The position numbers were made by a program, and so were the translations under genes. Under the pieces are notes generated by a model, which saw only the letters and a list, made by a program, of their open reading frames with translations, searched no databases and was not told where the DNA came from. From positions 1 through 20,741 of the IMG/VR virus record IMGVR_UViG_3300044729_000077: a stretch of 20,741 nucleotides of DNA. One strand, written 5' to 3'. How positions within the stretch are numbered: the first letter of the stretch is position 1; every line of letters begins with the position of its first letter. Below, one piece after another: positions 1-5,317 of the stretch. Source of the DNA: a virus.

Positions 1-89
1 GCAAGATTCGCAGCCTTTGCTACTTAATCAACATCACCGCTGAAGAACTTAAACATTTGCAAATCGAACTCTCACAGGAACAATCATGA
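1..89 (+). CDS. C-terminal end of an unknown early gene (partial)
   Basis: An open frame enters from the left edge (first complete codon at 3) and ends with TGA at 87-89, leaving 28 residues that finish with ELSQEQS. The stop overlaps the ATG of the annealing-protein gene as ATGA, the same coupling used throughout this operon, which supports it being a real gene end. The tail is helical and Leu/Glu-rich. There is too little sequence to assign a family. Confidence 0.6.
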   Translation, partial: KIRSLCYLINITAEELKHLQIELSQEQS

Positions 90-640
90 GCATCGCTAAC
101 TTACTCAAAACAAATGTCAATGACCACACAGAAAAGAAAGCCAATCTGACTTATCTGTCATGGGCTTGGGCATGGGCTGAAGCACTTAAAGCAGACCCCA
201 AAGCCTCGTTCAAGGTTGAGATGTTTGGTGACAAATGTTTCATGGACATCAACGGCACAGCAATGGTTTGGGTCACAGTCACCATGTTTGATAAGCCAAT
301 GACTTGCCAGCTTCCGGTTATGGATCACCGCAACAAAGCCATCGTGAACCCTGATGCTTTCCAAGTAAACACCGCCATCATGCGTTGCATGACCAAGGCA
401 CTCAGCTTGCATGGTCTTGGTCTGTACATCTACGCAGGGGAAGATTTGCCCGATGGTGCAGAACCTGAGTCAACCATTGAGCCTGACACCATGACAGACT
501 TGTTTGCGGCTATTGAGAACGCCACCACTCAAGACGAACTCAAGATTGCCTATAAAGTAGCGTATGCGGCTTGTGATGGCGACAAGGGTTGGCAGATCAA
601 AGTCATTGCAGCCAAAGATAAAGCAAAGGCCAAACTATGA
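86..640 (+). CDS. DUF1071/Sak-type single-strand DNA annealing protein
   Basis: The 184-aa protein has the features I associate with the DUF1071 family, grouped with Sak/Rad52-like phage recombinases. These are an N-terminal YLSWAWAWAEALK block (residues 23-35), a beta-rich middle with VWVTVTMFDKP, and the conserved RCMTKALSLHGLGLYIYAGEDLP block (about 100-122). Such proteins coat single-stranded DNA and anneal complementary strands, acting with a 5'-3' exonuclease in phage recombination. The exonuclease is two genes downstream, which supports the role. The Asp/Glu- and Lys-rich C-terminus (125-184) is likely a variable tail. The start has AGGA about 7 nt upstream and overlaps the previous stop. 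The family match is from recognition of motifs, not a search. Confidence 0.85.
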   Translation: MSIANLLKTNVNDHTEKKANLTYLSWAWAWAEALKADPKASFKVEMFGDKCFMDINGTAMVWVTVTMFDKPMTCQLPVMDHRNKAIVNPDAFQVNTAIMRCMTKALSLHGLGLYIYAGEDLPDGAEPESTIEPDTMTDLFAAIENATTQDELKIAYKVAYAACDGDKGWQIKVIAAKDKAKAKL

Positions 641-879
641 AAACAGATGAAGATGACGAATTCGACCGCATCAAGCGTGAGAACGCTTTGCATGAAGTTT
701 ATAGGCTAGGACAAGAAATAGAGGCTACTGGTCAGCCATACCATTGGGATGTGTTTGTGTCTCCCTCACAGCGCAATCAAGTCCTAGATGAAGTGGCGGC
801 AGAGATTCAAAAGATGACCGCTTTTGGTCAAGACACATTGGACAGTTTTAGCGTTTACATAAAAGGAATGAAAACATGA
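637..879 (+). CDS. Small acidic helical protein of the recombination operon
   Basis: The 80-aa protein starts with an acidic stretch (MKTDEDDEFDRI) and is predicted mostly helical, with a central aromatic segment (PYHWDVFVSPSQR). No family was recognised. It overlaps both neighbours by ATGA, so it is translated between the annealing protein and the exonuclease. By position it could be an accessory factor of the recombination pair, but nothing in the sequence proves that. There are no cysteines, signal peptide or membrane segment. Confidence 0.7.
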   Translation: MKTDEDDEFDRIKRENALHEVYRLGQEIEATGQPYHWDVFVSPSQRNQVLDEVAAEIQKMTAFGQDTLDSFSVYIKGMKT

Positions 880-1502
880 TAGAAATGATGGATCAAGGGT
901 CGGAAGAATGGTTCACCATTCGCATTGGCAAAGTCACCGCTTCCCGAGTGGCTGACGTTATCGCTAAGACAAAGACAGGTTACAGCGCCAGCCGTGACAA
1001 CTACATGGCCCAGCTGGTGTGCGAACGCCTCACGGGTCAAAAGGGTGAGAGTTTTACAAATGCTGCCATTCAGCATGGAATTGATACTGAAGCCTATGCC
1101 AGAGCCGCTTATGAGGCTCTCAGGGATGTTTTGGTTGATGAAGTGGGGTTTGTACCCCATCCCTCCATCATCATGGCTGGCGCTTCTCCTGATGGCTTGG
1201 TGGGTGATGATGGCCTCTTGGAGATCAAATGCCCCAACACAGCCACGCACATTGAGACTTTGCTGTCCCAAAGTGTGCCAGGCAAGTACAACACCCAGAT
1301 GCAATTCCAAATGGCTTGCACAGGGAGGCAGTGGTGCGATTTTGTCAGCTTTGACAATCGCCTACCAGAGGAACTTCAATTGTTTGTGAAACGAGTCCCA
1401 CGGGATAACGAGTTCATCAAGCAAATGGAAGATGAAGTGGTCAAATTCTTAAACGAACTTGATATCAAAATTGCTCAACTTATGGATTTAAAAAATGTCT
1501 AA
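876..1502 (+). CDS. YqaJ/lambda-exonuclease-type recombinase nuclease
   Basis: The 208-aa protein carries the YqaJ-type PD-(D/E)XK nuclease signature. It has an N-terminal QGSEEWF (7-13), HGIDTEAYAR (67-76), then SPDGLVG (104-110) with the metal-binding Asp106, LEIKCP (115-120) with Glu116 and Lys118, and YNTQMQ (138-143). This is the order found in lambda exonuclease, which resects the 5' strand of double-stranded ends so that an annealing protein can load. All predicted active-site residues are present and the length is close to the roughly 200-225 aa of the family. The ATG overlaps the previous stop (ATGA) and has AAAAGGA upstream. The partner SSAP is two genes upstream. Confidence 0.9.
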   Translation: MIEMMDQGSEEWFTIRIGKVTASRVADVIAKTKTGYSASRDNYMAQLVCERLTGQKGESFTNAAIQHGIDTEAYARAAYEALRDVLVDEVGFVPHPSIIMAGASPDGLVGDDGLLEIKCPNTATHIETLLSQSVPGKYNTQMQFQMACTGRQWCDFVSFDNRLPEELQLFVKRVPRDNEFIKQMEDEVVKFLNELDIKIAQLMDLKNV

Positions 1503-1737
1503 AAAACTCTATGAAATCACCATCGTGTCAGGTAAGTACACCAACAAAGATGGTCAAGAAAAATCACGCTACCAAACCATTGGCTCTGTCATTGAGACCA
1601 AGAATGGCCCAATGCTTAAACTGGACAGCATCCCACTGCCTGATGGCGGCTGGAACGGCTGGGCATATCTAAACACCCCAAAGCCAAAGGAAGATTACAA
1701 GGGCTTGCCAAAAGACGAGGAAGATATCCCATTTTGA
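1495..1737 (+). CDS. Small SSB-like protein with acidic IPF tip
   Basis: The 80-aa protein looks like a small beta-barrel: YEITIVSGKYTN, then KSRYQTIGSVIET, PMLKLDSIPL and WNGWAYLNTP. It ends in KDEEDIPF. The last residues closely resemble the conserved acidic C-terminal tip of bacterial SSB (DDDIPF in E. coli), which recruits recombination and replication proteins. With an annealing protein and exonuclease just upstream, a single-stranded DNA-binding role is a reasonable inference, though at 80 aa it is much shorter than cellular SSB (about 150-180 aa) and would be a minimal OB-fold. It overlaps the exonuclease stop by 8 nt and has only a weak ribosome-binding site, so coupling is likely. 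Confidence 0.7.
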   Translation: MSKKLYEITIVSGKYTNKDGQEKSRYQTIGSVIETKNGPMLKLDSIPLPDGGWNGWAYLNTPKPKEDYKGLPKDEEDIPF

Positions 1738-1742
1738 TTAAC

Positions 1743-1757
1743 AGGGGCATTGCCCCT
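1743..1757 (+). other. Short GC-rich hairpin before the wHTH gene
   Basis: A perfect 6-bp inverted repeat (AGGGGC, loop ATT, GCCCCT) lies just after the SSB-like gene and a few bases upstream of the AAGGAG ribosome-binding site at about 1762. There is no T-run after it, so it is not a standard terminator. In RNA it could act as a mild processing, stability or translation-control hairpin. The inverted repeat is seen directly; function is inference. Confidence 0.4.
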
Positions 1758-1771
1758 AACAAGGAGAAATC

Positions 1772-2098
1772 ATGGACTATAAAGACGCATTTAAGAAAAT
1801 TTTCGCCATGCCAGACTTCCCAAGAGTCAGGGCAAATGATCCCCTAACATCCTTTCAAGCAGCCGATTCAATCAAAGAATCTGCCACCCAGCACCACCAG
1901 ACAATATTTGAATGTCTGCAAATACACGGGCCTTTGGGCAAAGATGGCATATCGGCTCACACCAATCTGGACAGCAATCAAGTTGCCAGGCGGCTTAACG
2001 AAATGAAAATAATGGGCTTGATTGAATTGACAGGCAACACAGTCAAATCCAACTCAGGCAGAAGTGAAAGAGAGTGGCAATGTACCCAATCGAATTAG
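1772..2098 (+). CDS. Winged helix-turn-helix protein
   Basis: The 108-aa protein starts with a variable arm, then ANDPLTSFQAADSI, followed by a winged-helix pattern. There is a first helix (HHQTIFECLQIHGPL), a short second helix (KDGISAHTNL), a recognition helix (DSNQVARRLNEMKIMGLIE), and a wing containing Lys, Ser and Arg (NTVKSNSGRSEREWQ). Proteins of this layout are common in phage early operons and are assumed to bind DNA, as transcription factors or replication accessories. The ATG is preceded by AAGGAG with an ideal spacing. Its direct target cannot be told from the sequence. Confidence 0.7.
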   Translation: MDYKDAFKKIFAMPDFPRVRANDPLTSFQAADSIKESATQHHQTIFECLQIHGPLGKDGISAHTNLDSNQVARRLNEMKIMGLIELTGNTVKSNSGRSEREWQCTQSN

Positions 2099-2241
2099 GC
2101 GGCAACCAACCTGTTCACAGATTACGAACTTGTAATAAATGTGATGAGACCAAACCGCCAGAGGGAGGGGTTGATATGGGGCATAAATGGATTTGCCAAT
2201 CTTGCTGGATTGCGCGTTTGACAGGCAAACATCTACGCTAA
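2080..2241 (+). CDS. 53-aa zinc-ribbon-like protein
   Basis: A small frame begins with ATG at 2080, overlapping the end of the winged-helix gene, and stops with TAA at 2239. The product has two CxxC knuckles, Cys18-Asn-Lys-Cys21 and Cys39-Gln-Ser-Cys42, separated by 17 residues with a Gly- and Pro-containing turn. This is the spacing expected of a treble-clef or zinc-ribbon fold binding one zinc. GAAAGAGAG upstream gives a plausible ribosome-binding site. Such mini zinc proteins occur in phage early regions and often contact nucleic acid or host proteins; its exact role is unknown. It is the last rightward gene before the convergent junction. Confidence 0.65.
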   Translation: MYPIELGGNQPVHRLRTCNKCDETKPPEGGVDMGHKWICQSCWIARLTGKHLR

Positions 2242-2248
2242 AATCAAA

Positions 2249-2677
2249 TTAAGTAAAAACCCTAGTGCCTTGTTTATCAATAATCAGCACTTGTCTTCTA
2301 GGTGCTGTCTCTGGTGTATTTGAAATGCTAATATGAGTCCAGCGATCAAACTCACGAATTAATTGATCGTATGGCAAACCAGATGCCATGATCGCCCTGA
2401 CTACTTGATCAGGAGTTAATTGAGGTACTCGGATGTCCACAGCACAACCAATACGATGCTGACTAGTATCTTTAGAACCCACAGCATCATTGACTTGCTT
2501 GCTTCTAAAAGCCGAGTTAACCATAACAGGTCTTCCTCCCAAGGCAGATTTGACTTCTTCAAGGAAGGCTGCGAGTCGCTTGAGGTTTTCCAATTCGGCT
2601 TCATTGGGGGTATTGTCCAATGTTCGGTGATCTGTATGGGTTAGTTCTTCAAGAGTAAAGTGTTCTGTCAAGTTCAT
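2249..2677 (-). CDS. M15-family peptidase endolysin
   Basis: The 142-aa protein has the peptidase M15 (VanY/D-Ala-D-Ala carboxypeptidase-like) signature. SAFRSKQVNDAVG (55-67) is followed by SQHRIGCAVDIRV, giving zinc ligands His74 and Asp81. QLIREFDRWTHIS gives probable catalytic Glu109 and third ligand His115. Phage members cleave peptide cross-links in peptidoglycan to lyse the host. There is no signal peptide, consistent with release through the holin encoded just upstream. Its ATG overlaps the holin stop (ATGA). It is the last leftward gene, ending 7 nt from the convergent zinc-ribbon gene. Confidence 0.88.
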   Translation of the reverse strand: MNLTEHFTLEELTHTDHRTLDNTPNEAELENLKRLAAFLEEVKSALGGRPVMVNSAFRSKQVNDAVGSKDTSQHRIGCAVDIRVPQLTPDQVVRAIMASGLPYDQLIREFDRWTHISISNTPETAPRRQVLIIDKQGTRVFT

Positions 2678-3084
2678 TTTTTAGACCTCATGTCTGCAAG
2701 TTTCTCAACTGTACGGCCACCAAAGTAAGCCAAGAAAATGATCTGCCCCCACTGGCCAAGCAGTTGGACATAGGACTCTTGTGCGTTGTATCCAAAAGCT
2801 GACATCATGGTGAACACAAAATAGGCCACAAAGATGGCTATAAGAGCCATAGGGCGAATGTTTTTAGACAGCCAAGAGTCTGACCCCATGTCAGCTTTCC
2901 AGCGGTCTGAGATGTTTTCTTGCTCTACCTCAAACAGCTTGGTGTCGTTGGCCATCTTTGCCAGTTCACCATCTTGGGCCAACTTAGCCAACTCCAGTTG
3001 CGCTTTGGCTTTGGCCTCTGGGTCTGGAATTAGTTTGTCAATGAGCTTACCGCCCACGTTTAGAAGTGCGTCTAGTCCAATCAT
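2674..3084 (-). CDS. Holin of the gene-transfer-agent 3-TM type
   Basis: The 136-aa protein starts with an amphipathic N-terminus (GLDALLNVGGKLIDKLIPDPEAKAKA), a charged helical stretch (25-66), then WLSKNIRPMALIAIFVAYFVF and GQWGQIIFLAYFGGRTVEK, which form hydrophobic segments at about 79-97 and 107-122. This is the pattern of the holin family first described in gene transfer agents. A holin makes the inner-membrane lesion that lets the endolysin reach the wall. It overlaps the endolysin start by ATGA and the preceding membrane-protein gene by 4 nt, as expected for a lysis cassette. Confidence 0.85.
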   Translation of the reverse strand: MIGLDALLNVGGKLIDKLIPDPEAKAKAQLELAKLAQDGELAKMANDTKLFEVEQENISDRWKADMGSDSWLSKNIRPMALIAIFVAYFVFTMMSAFGYNAQESYVQLLGQWGQIIFLAYFGGRTVEKLADMRSKK

Positions 3085-3692
3085 TGTTTGCTCCTTGAAA
3101 GCATGGTTGCTGCAATTTCCATCATGGTTCTTGTCACCTGAATATCCGTAGGTTCATTATCCCACCCCACAGTAATTTGGCCAACAAACCGGCTTGGATC
3201 CGGTGGGATGCTGATTCGGCAAGTGTATGCAACCCCTTTGGCGATGTACCACAAACCCATTTCAGATTGCGCTGACTTGTATTCGCCACAAGGAATCTCA
3301 CTTGCCATCAGCTTGATCACATCAGCGTTATTGGCTTGGTTTTGAGTAAAAAGGCCAACATCAAGCCCATCGTTTGTTTTATCTCTGCCTTCTTTTGTAT
3401 ACGCACGATATAGCACTCGAGTTCCAAACATTGGGTTTACTTTAAATACAGCAATGATGGTGGCGTTGGTAGTTTTAAACAAATGAGCTGCAGCATCTTC
3501 CACCCTATCTTCAACAATGCTTGGCATTTTTTTGGATTCTTTATACGCACCCATCAATAGTTCTTGGTTCTGCCAAACAAAGTAACCAGTGAACGCAAAT
3601 ACTGCCATCAGTATTAGCGCAAACAGTTTGAATGGGCTATCAACATAGGACAGCACCTTGCTTAATACATCTGATGGCTTTTCGTCACTCAT
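3081..3692 (-). CDS. Membrane-anchored protein with a GAF-like C-terminal domain
   Basis: The 203-aa protein has one N-terminal membrane segment (about 20-42, FKLFALILMAVFAFTGYFVW), then a soluble domain. The domain pattern is TNATIIAVFKVNP, then IPCGEY, GLWYIAKGVAYTCRISIPP, FVGQITVGW and a closing helix (TRTMMEIAATMLS). This resembles a GAF-type sensor fold. The two Cys residues (in IPCGEY and YTCRI) may pair or bind a ligand. Topology is probably N-in, domain out in the periplasm. The family was recognised only by pattern and no function is proven. It sits between a 49-aa membrane protein and the holin, with ATGA overlaps on both sides, so a role in lysis timing or sensing is possible but inferred. 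Confidence 0.6.
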   Translation of the reverse strand: MSDEKPSDVLSKVLSYVDSPFKLFALILMAVFAFTGYFVWQNQELLMGAYKESKKMPSIVEDRVEDAAAHLFKTTNATIIAVFKVNPMFGTRVLYRAYTKEGRDKTNDGLDVGLFTQNQANNADVIKLMASEIPCGEYKSAQSEMGLWYIAKGVAYTCRISIPPDPSRFVGQITVGWDNEPTDIQVTRTMMEIAATMLSRSKQ

Positions 3693-3838
3693 AGACCAAT
3701 CATTCCAAGTAACTTATTCACAATCTTGTCTGACAGATCATCAGGCAAAAACTTGAGTAAGCCAAGCACCCACCAAGCAATGCAAAGCCTGACAAAGACT
3801 TTGAGGAATAGGTCAAATTGCTTTTGGTACTCATTCAC
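3689..3838 (-). CDS. 49-aa membrane protein with GTG start
   Basis: A short frame begins at GTG (3838-3836), overlapping the stop of the preceding gene as GTGA, and ends in TGA that overlaps the next ATG as ATGA. Coupling at both ends is good evidence for translation. The product has a short charged N-terminus (NEYQKQFD), one hydrophobic helix (about 10-31, LFLKVFVRLCIAWWVLGLLKF) and an amphipathic tail (PDDLSDKIVNKLLGMIGL). It could be an antiholin or holin-like accessory by location. No family was recognised. Confidence 0.6.
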   Translation of the reverse strand: MNEYQKQFDLFLKVFVRLCIAWWVLGLLKFLPDDLSDKIVNKLLGMIGL

Positions 3839-4329
3839 CGACCGCACCTTGTCTTGGCACACAAATCTTGTATCTCAGCAATGCCCCAACCAATTGCACC
3901 AAGCAGCATTACGATCACGACAACACCAACCGCCCATGCCATGTATTCTTCTTCTTCTTCTTTTCTTTTCTTTTCATCTGCCTTGGCTTGTCTGGCTAAA
4001 TGAGCATCTTCAATGTCCATTTGTTGCTGACGCTGCTTAATCTTTTGCCAGACATCAGCACGACCAGTGGCTTGAAATAAGAGCATCAACTCAGCCTCAA
4101 ACCGCTTGGCCTCATCTAAGGCCATCTCGATTTGAAGCGCAGTGCCTAAGTTTGATTTGTTGCCAGATCGTTTGGCTTCAACCATCGCCCTCGTAGCAAC
4201 GCTCTTAGCGTCAAACATCTTGGCGATAGAGGGAGCTAAACCAGCCAGATCATTTGCGACCTTGCTGGCTTTTTTGACTACGCTGATTGCACTTTGTAAT
4301 CCTGCAAGCGCTGTTATGGGGTCTATCAT
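3835..4329 (-). CDS. Coiled-coil protein with C-terminal membrane helix
   Basis: The 164-aa protein begins MIDPITALAGLQSAISVVKKASK. The chosen ATG at 4329 overlaps the preceding stop as ATGA and has AAAGG about 10 nt upstream. A longer version starting at 4350 lacks a plausible ribosome-binding site. The middle is a long Lys/Glu/Gln helix (about 55-130) ending in a KKRKEEEEE run. This is followed by a C-terminal membrane segment (AWAVGVVVIVMLLGAIGWGI). Similar proteins of unknown function are found beside lysis genes in environmental phages. The tail-anchored layout suggests a cytoplasmic coiled coil held at the inner membrane. Confidence 0.7.
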   Translation of the reverse strand: MIDPITALAGLQSAISVVKKASKVANDLAGLAPSIAKMFDAKSVATRAMVEAKRSGNKSNLGTALQIEMALDEAKRFEAELMLLFQATGRADVWQKIKQRQQQMDIEDAHLARQAKADEKKRKEEEEEYMAWAVGVVVIVMLLGAIGWGIAEIQDLCAKTRCGR

Positions 4330-4469
4330 TTCCGTACAACCTTTACCCATTCAAGGCAAACAACCTTCCGGTTGTAAACATCACCTGTCCACGCCCACCT
4401 CACACAACGGTACTCAACTTTTTCTGAAGTTGCTGTTAACAGAAACAATGGCAAAAGAAGCCAAAGCAT
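4326..4469 (-). CDS. 47-aa secreted Cys-pair protein
   Basis: A short frame starts at ATG 4469, 7 nt after the previous stop, and its TGA overlaps the next ATG as ATGA. The N-terminus MLWLLLPLFLLTATS is a compact signal peptide with a likely cleavage after Ser15 or Ala13. The mature part has two cysteines (22 and 38) placed to form a disulfide, aromatic residues in RWAWTGDVYNRK, and a basic end (KVVRK). I recognise this as a common small type in phage lysis neighbourhoods, with the VYNRK-V-C-LEW motif, but its function is not known to me. It likely acts in the periplasm. Confidence 0.6.
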   Translation of the reverse strand: MLWLLLPLFLLTATSEKVEYRCVRWAWTGDVYNRKVVCLEWVKVVRK

Positions 4470-4476
4470 CCATTGC

Positions 4477-4674
4477 TCACAAGCCTATGATTTTTTTGAC
4501 TAACTCGCCAGCAAAGCCTGGTCCGAGCAATACAGCCGCAATCACCACATAAAGCAAATACTCAATGCGGGTCATGCGCTGTGAACCTGATGCAAACGAC
4601 TTCTCAATGGCGGTGTACCTCTCAGCACAAACCGCCTCATGAACCGCCAGCCGTGTGTCGGTATCCTCAAGCAT
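4477..4674 (-). CDS. XhlA-like small membrane protein
   Basis: The 65-aa protein has an amphipathic, charged N-terminal helix (LEDTDTRLAVHEAVCAERYTAIEK), then RMTRIEYLLYVVIAAVLLGPGFAGELVKK with one hydrophobic helix at about 39-57. This two-part design resembles XhlA-type and other small phage holin-associated proteins. Position at the head of the lysis genes supports a holin, antiholin or accessory function, but the true family is uncertain. Its ATG overlaps the previous stop as TAATG. Confidence 0.6.
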   Translation of the reverse strand: MLEDTDTRLAVHEAVCAERYTAIEKSFASGSQRMTRIEYLLYVVIAAVLLGPGFAGELVKKIIGL

Positions 4675-5027
4675 TACATACCCTCGCCTTGAACGATATA
4701 GACAGTAGATGAAGCCGAGGCCAAGCCACTGAAAAACGATTCACGCTGAAAGCGCAAGACCTCAACAGCACCAGGAACAAGTACGATGGCGGAAGTAGGT
4801 GAACCAGCCGTAGGCGCAACAGCATTAGCCGTAGCAATAGCCGCTGTTGGGCCTACACCCAAAAACACGGTGTTAGCACTTGAGTTGATGATGCGATACT
4901 GCCCTGTGCCTTGACCATCAAAACGTGAGTCAACCAGTGCCTGAACGCCAGTAGAGGCAGAAGCAGCCGCAGGAATAACTACCGTATTGCCAAGGGGTGC
5001 AAATGCAATTTGACTATTCTGTGCCAT
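4674..5027 (-). CDS. Beta-rich phage protein of unknown function
   Basis: The 117-aa protein begins MAQNSQIAFAPLGNTVVIP. This start (ATG at 5027) has AAGGAG at a good distance, whereas a further upstream in-frame ATG (5069) lies inside the neighbouring gene and has no such site. Alternating hydrophobic strands, Ala/Thr/Gly-rich loops and the lack of charged helices suggest a small beta-sandwich. Residues RFDGQGTGQYRIINSSANTVF and PGAVEVLRF are typical of small virion-surface or fibre-associated proteins, and no function can be assigned. It lies between the spike cluster and the lysis genes and could be a late structural component. Confidence 0.6.
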   Translation of the reverse strand: MAQNSQIAFAPLGNTVVIPAAASASTGVQALVDSRFDGQGTGQYRIINSSANTVFLGVGPTAAIATANAVAPTAGSPTSAIVLVPGAVEVLRFQRESFFSGLASASSTVYIVQGEGM

Positions 5028-5028
5028 C

Positions 5029-5274
5029 TCAGACTCCTTGTGCAGCAATGGCTGCTTGGTAAGCCGCAATCACTTCAGCGGTGTGAATAGATGCCGCAAT
5101 TGCTTGCACCTTGGCATCTTCAGCACTTACGTCAGCACCAGGCACGACAACGTGGCGGTGGAACTTGCTACTAATTTCAACGCCATTTTCTTTAATGGCG
5201 GTTTTAGTGCGAACTTGAAGTGTGCCGTTTTCGACAACTTCAATGCGGTCAACAATCTCAATTTTCTCAAGCAT
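5029..5274 (-). CDS. Small hypothetical phage protein
   Basis: The 81-aa protein has an N-terminal beta-hairpin-like stretch (EKIEIVDRIEVVENGTLQVRTKT), a loop with FHRHVVVPGAD, and a C-terminal Ala-rich helix (AIAASIHTAEVIAAYQAAIAAQGV). I know similar short proteins near tail genes of environmental phages, with no assigned function; a chaperone or fibre-associated role is possible. AGGAG precedes the ATG at about 7-8 nt, and the stop lies just upstream of the next gene's start codon, covering its spacer. Confidence 0.65.
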   Translation of the reverse strand: MLEKIEIVDRIEVVENGTLQVRTKTAIKENGVEISSKFHRHVVVPGADVSAEDAKVQAIAASIHTAEVIAAYQAAIAAQGV

Positions 5275-5291
5275 GATGCTCTCCTAGTATG

Positions 5292-5311
5292 GCCCAAGAA
5301 TCCACTTGGGC
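5292..5311 (-). other. Intergenic hairpin
   Basis: A perfect 7-bp inverted repeat (GCCCAAG, 6-nt loop, CTTGGGC) lies in the 43-nt gap between two small late genes. On the transcribed (minus) strand it is not followed by a T-run but by sequence leading into the AGGAG of the next gene. On the plus strand it is followed by a T-rich stretch (TTTGGTTT). It may be an RNA-processing or stability hairpin, or a weak terminator acting on opposite-strand transcripts. Confidence 0.45.
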
Positions 5312-5317
5312 TTTGGT

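Noticed and set aside
855-1310. 151-aa open frame on the minus strand
   Set aside because: It lies antisense to the exonuclease, whose motifs are intact, and has no ribosome-binding site or coherent composition.
1743-1757. Hairpin as a transcription terminator
   Set aside because: No T-run follows and a well-placed gene with a strong ribosome-binding site follows at once.
3718-3834. 38-aa nested frame with lipobox-like LLGGC as an outer-membrane lipoprotein
   Set aside because: Too short to serve as a spanin and the flanking gene is better supported; kept only as an observation to check.
4330-4350. Longer start for the coiled-coil/TM gene (ATG at 4350)
   Set aside because: No plausible ribosome-binding site, and the upstream 47-aa gene ends precisely at the ATG 4329 by ATGA overlap.
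5028-5069. 14-codon extension of the 117-aa protein
   Set aside because: The AAGGAG before ATG 5027 and the position of the extension inside the neighbouring gene favour the shorter form.
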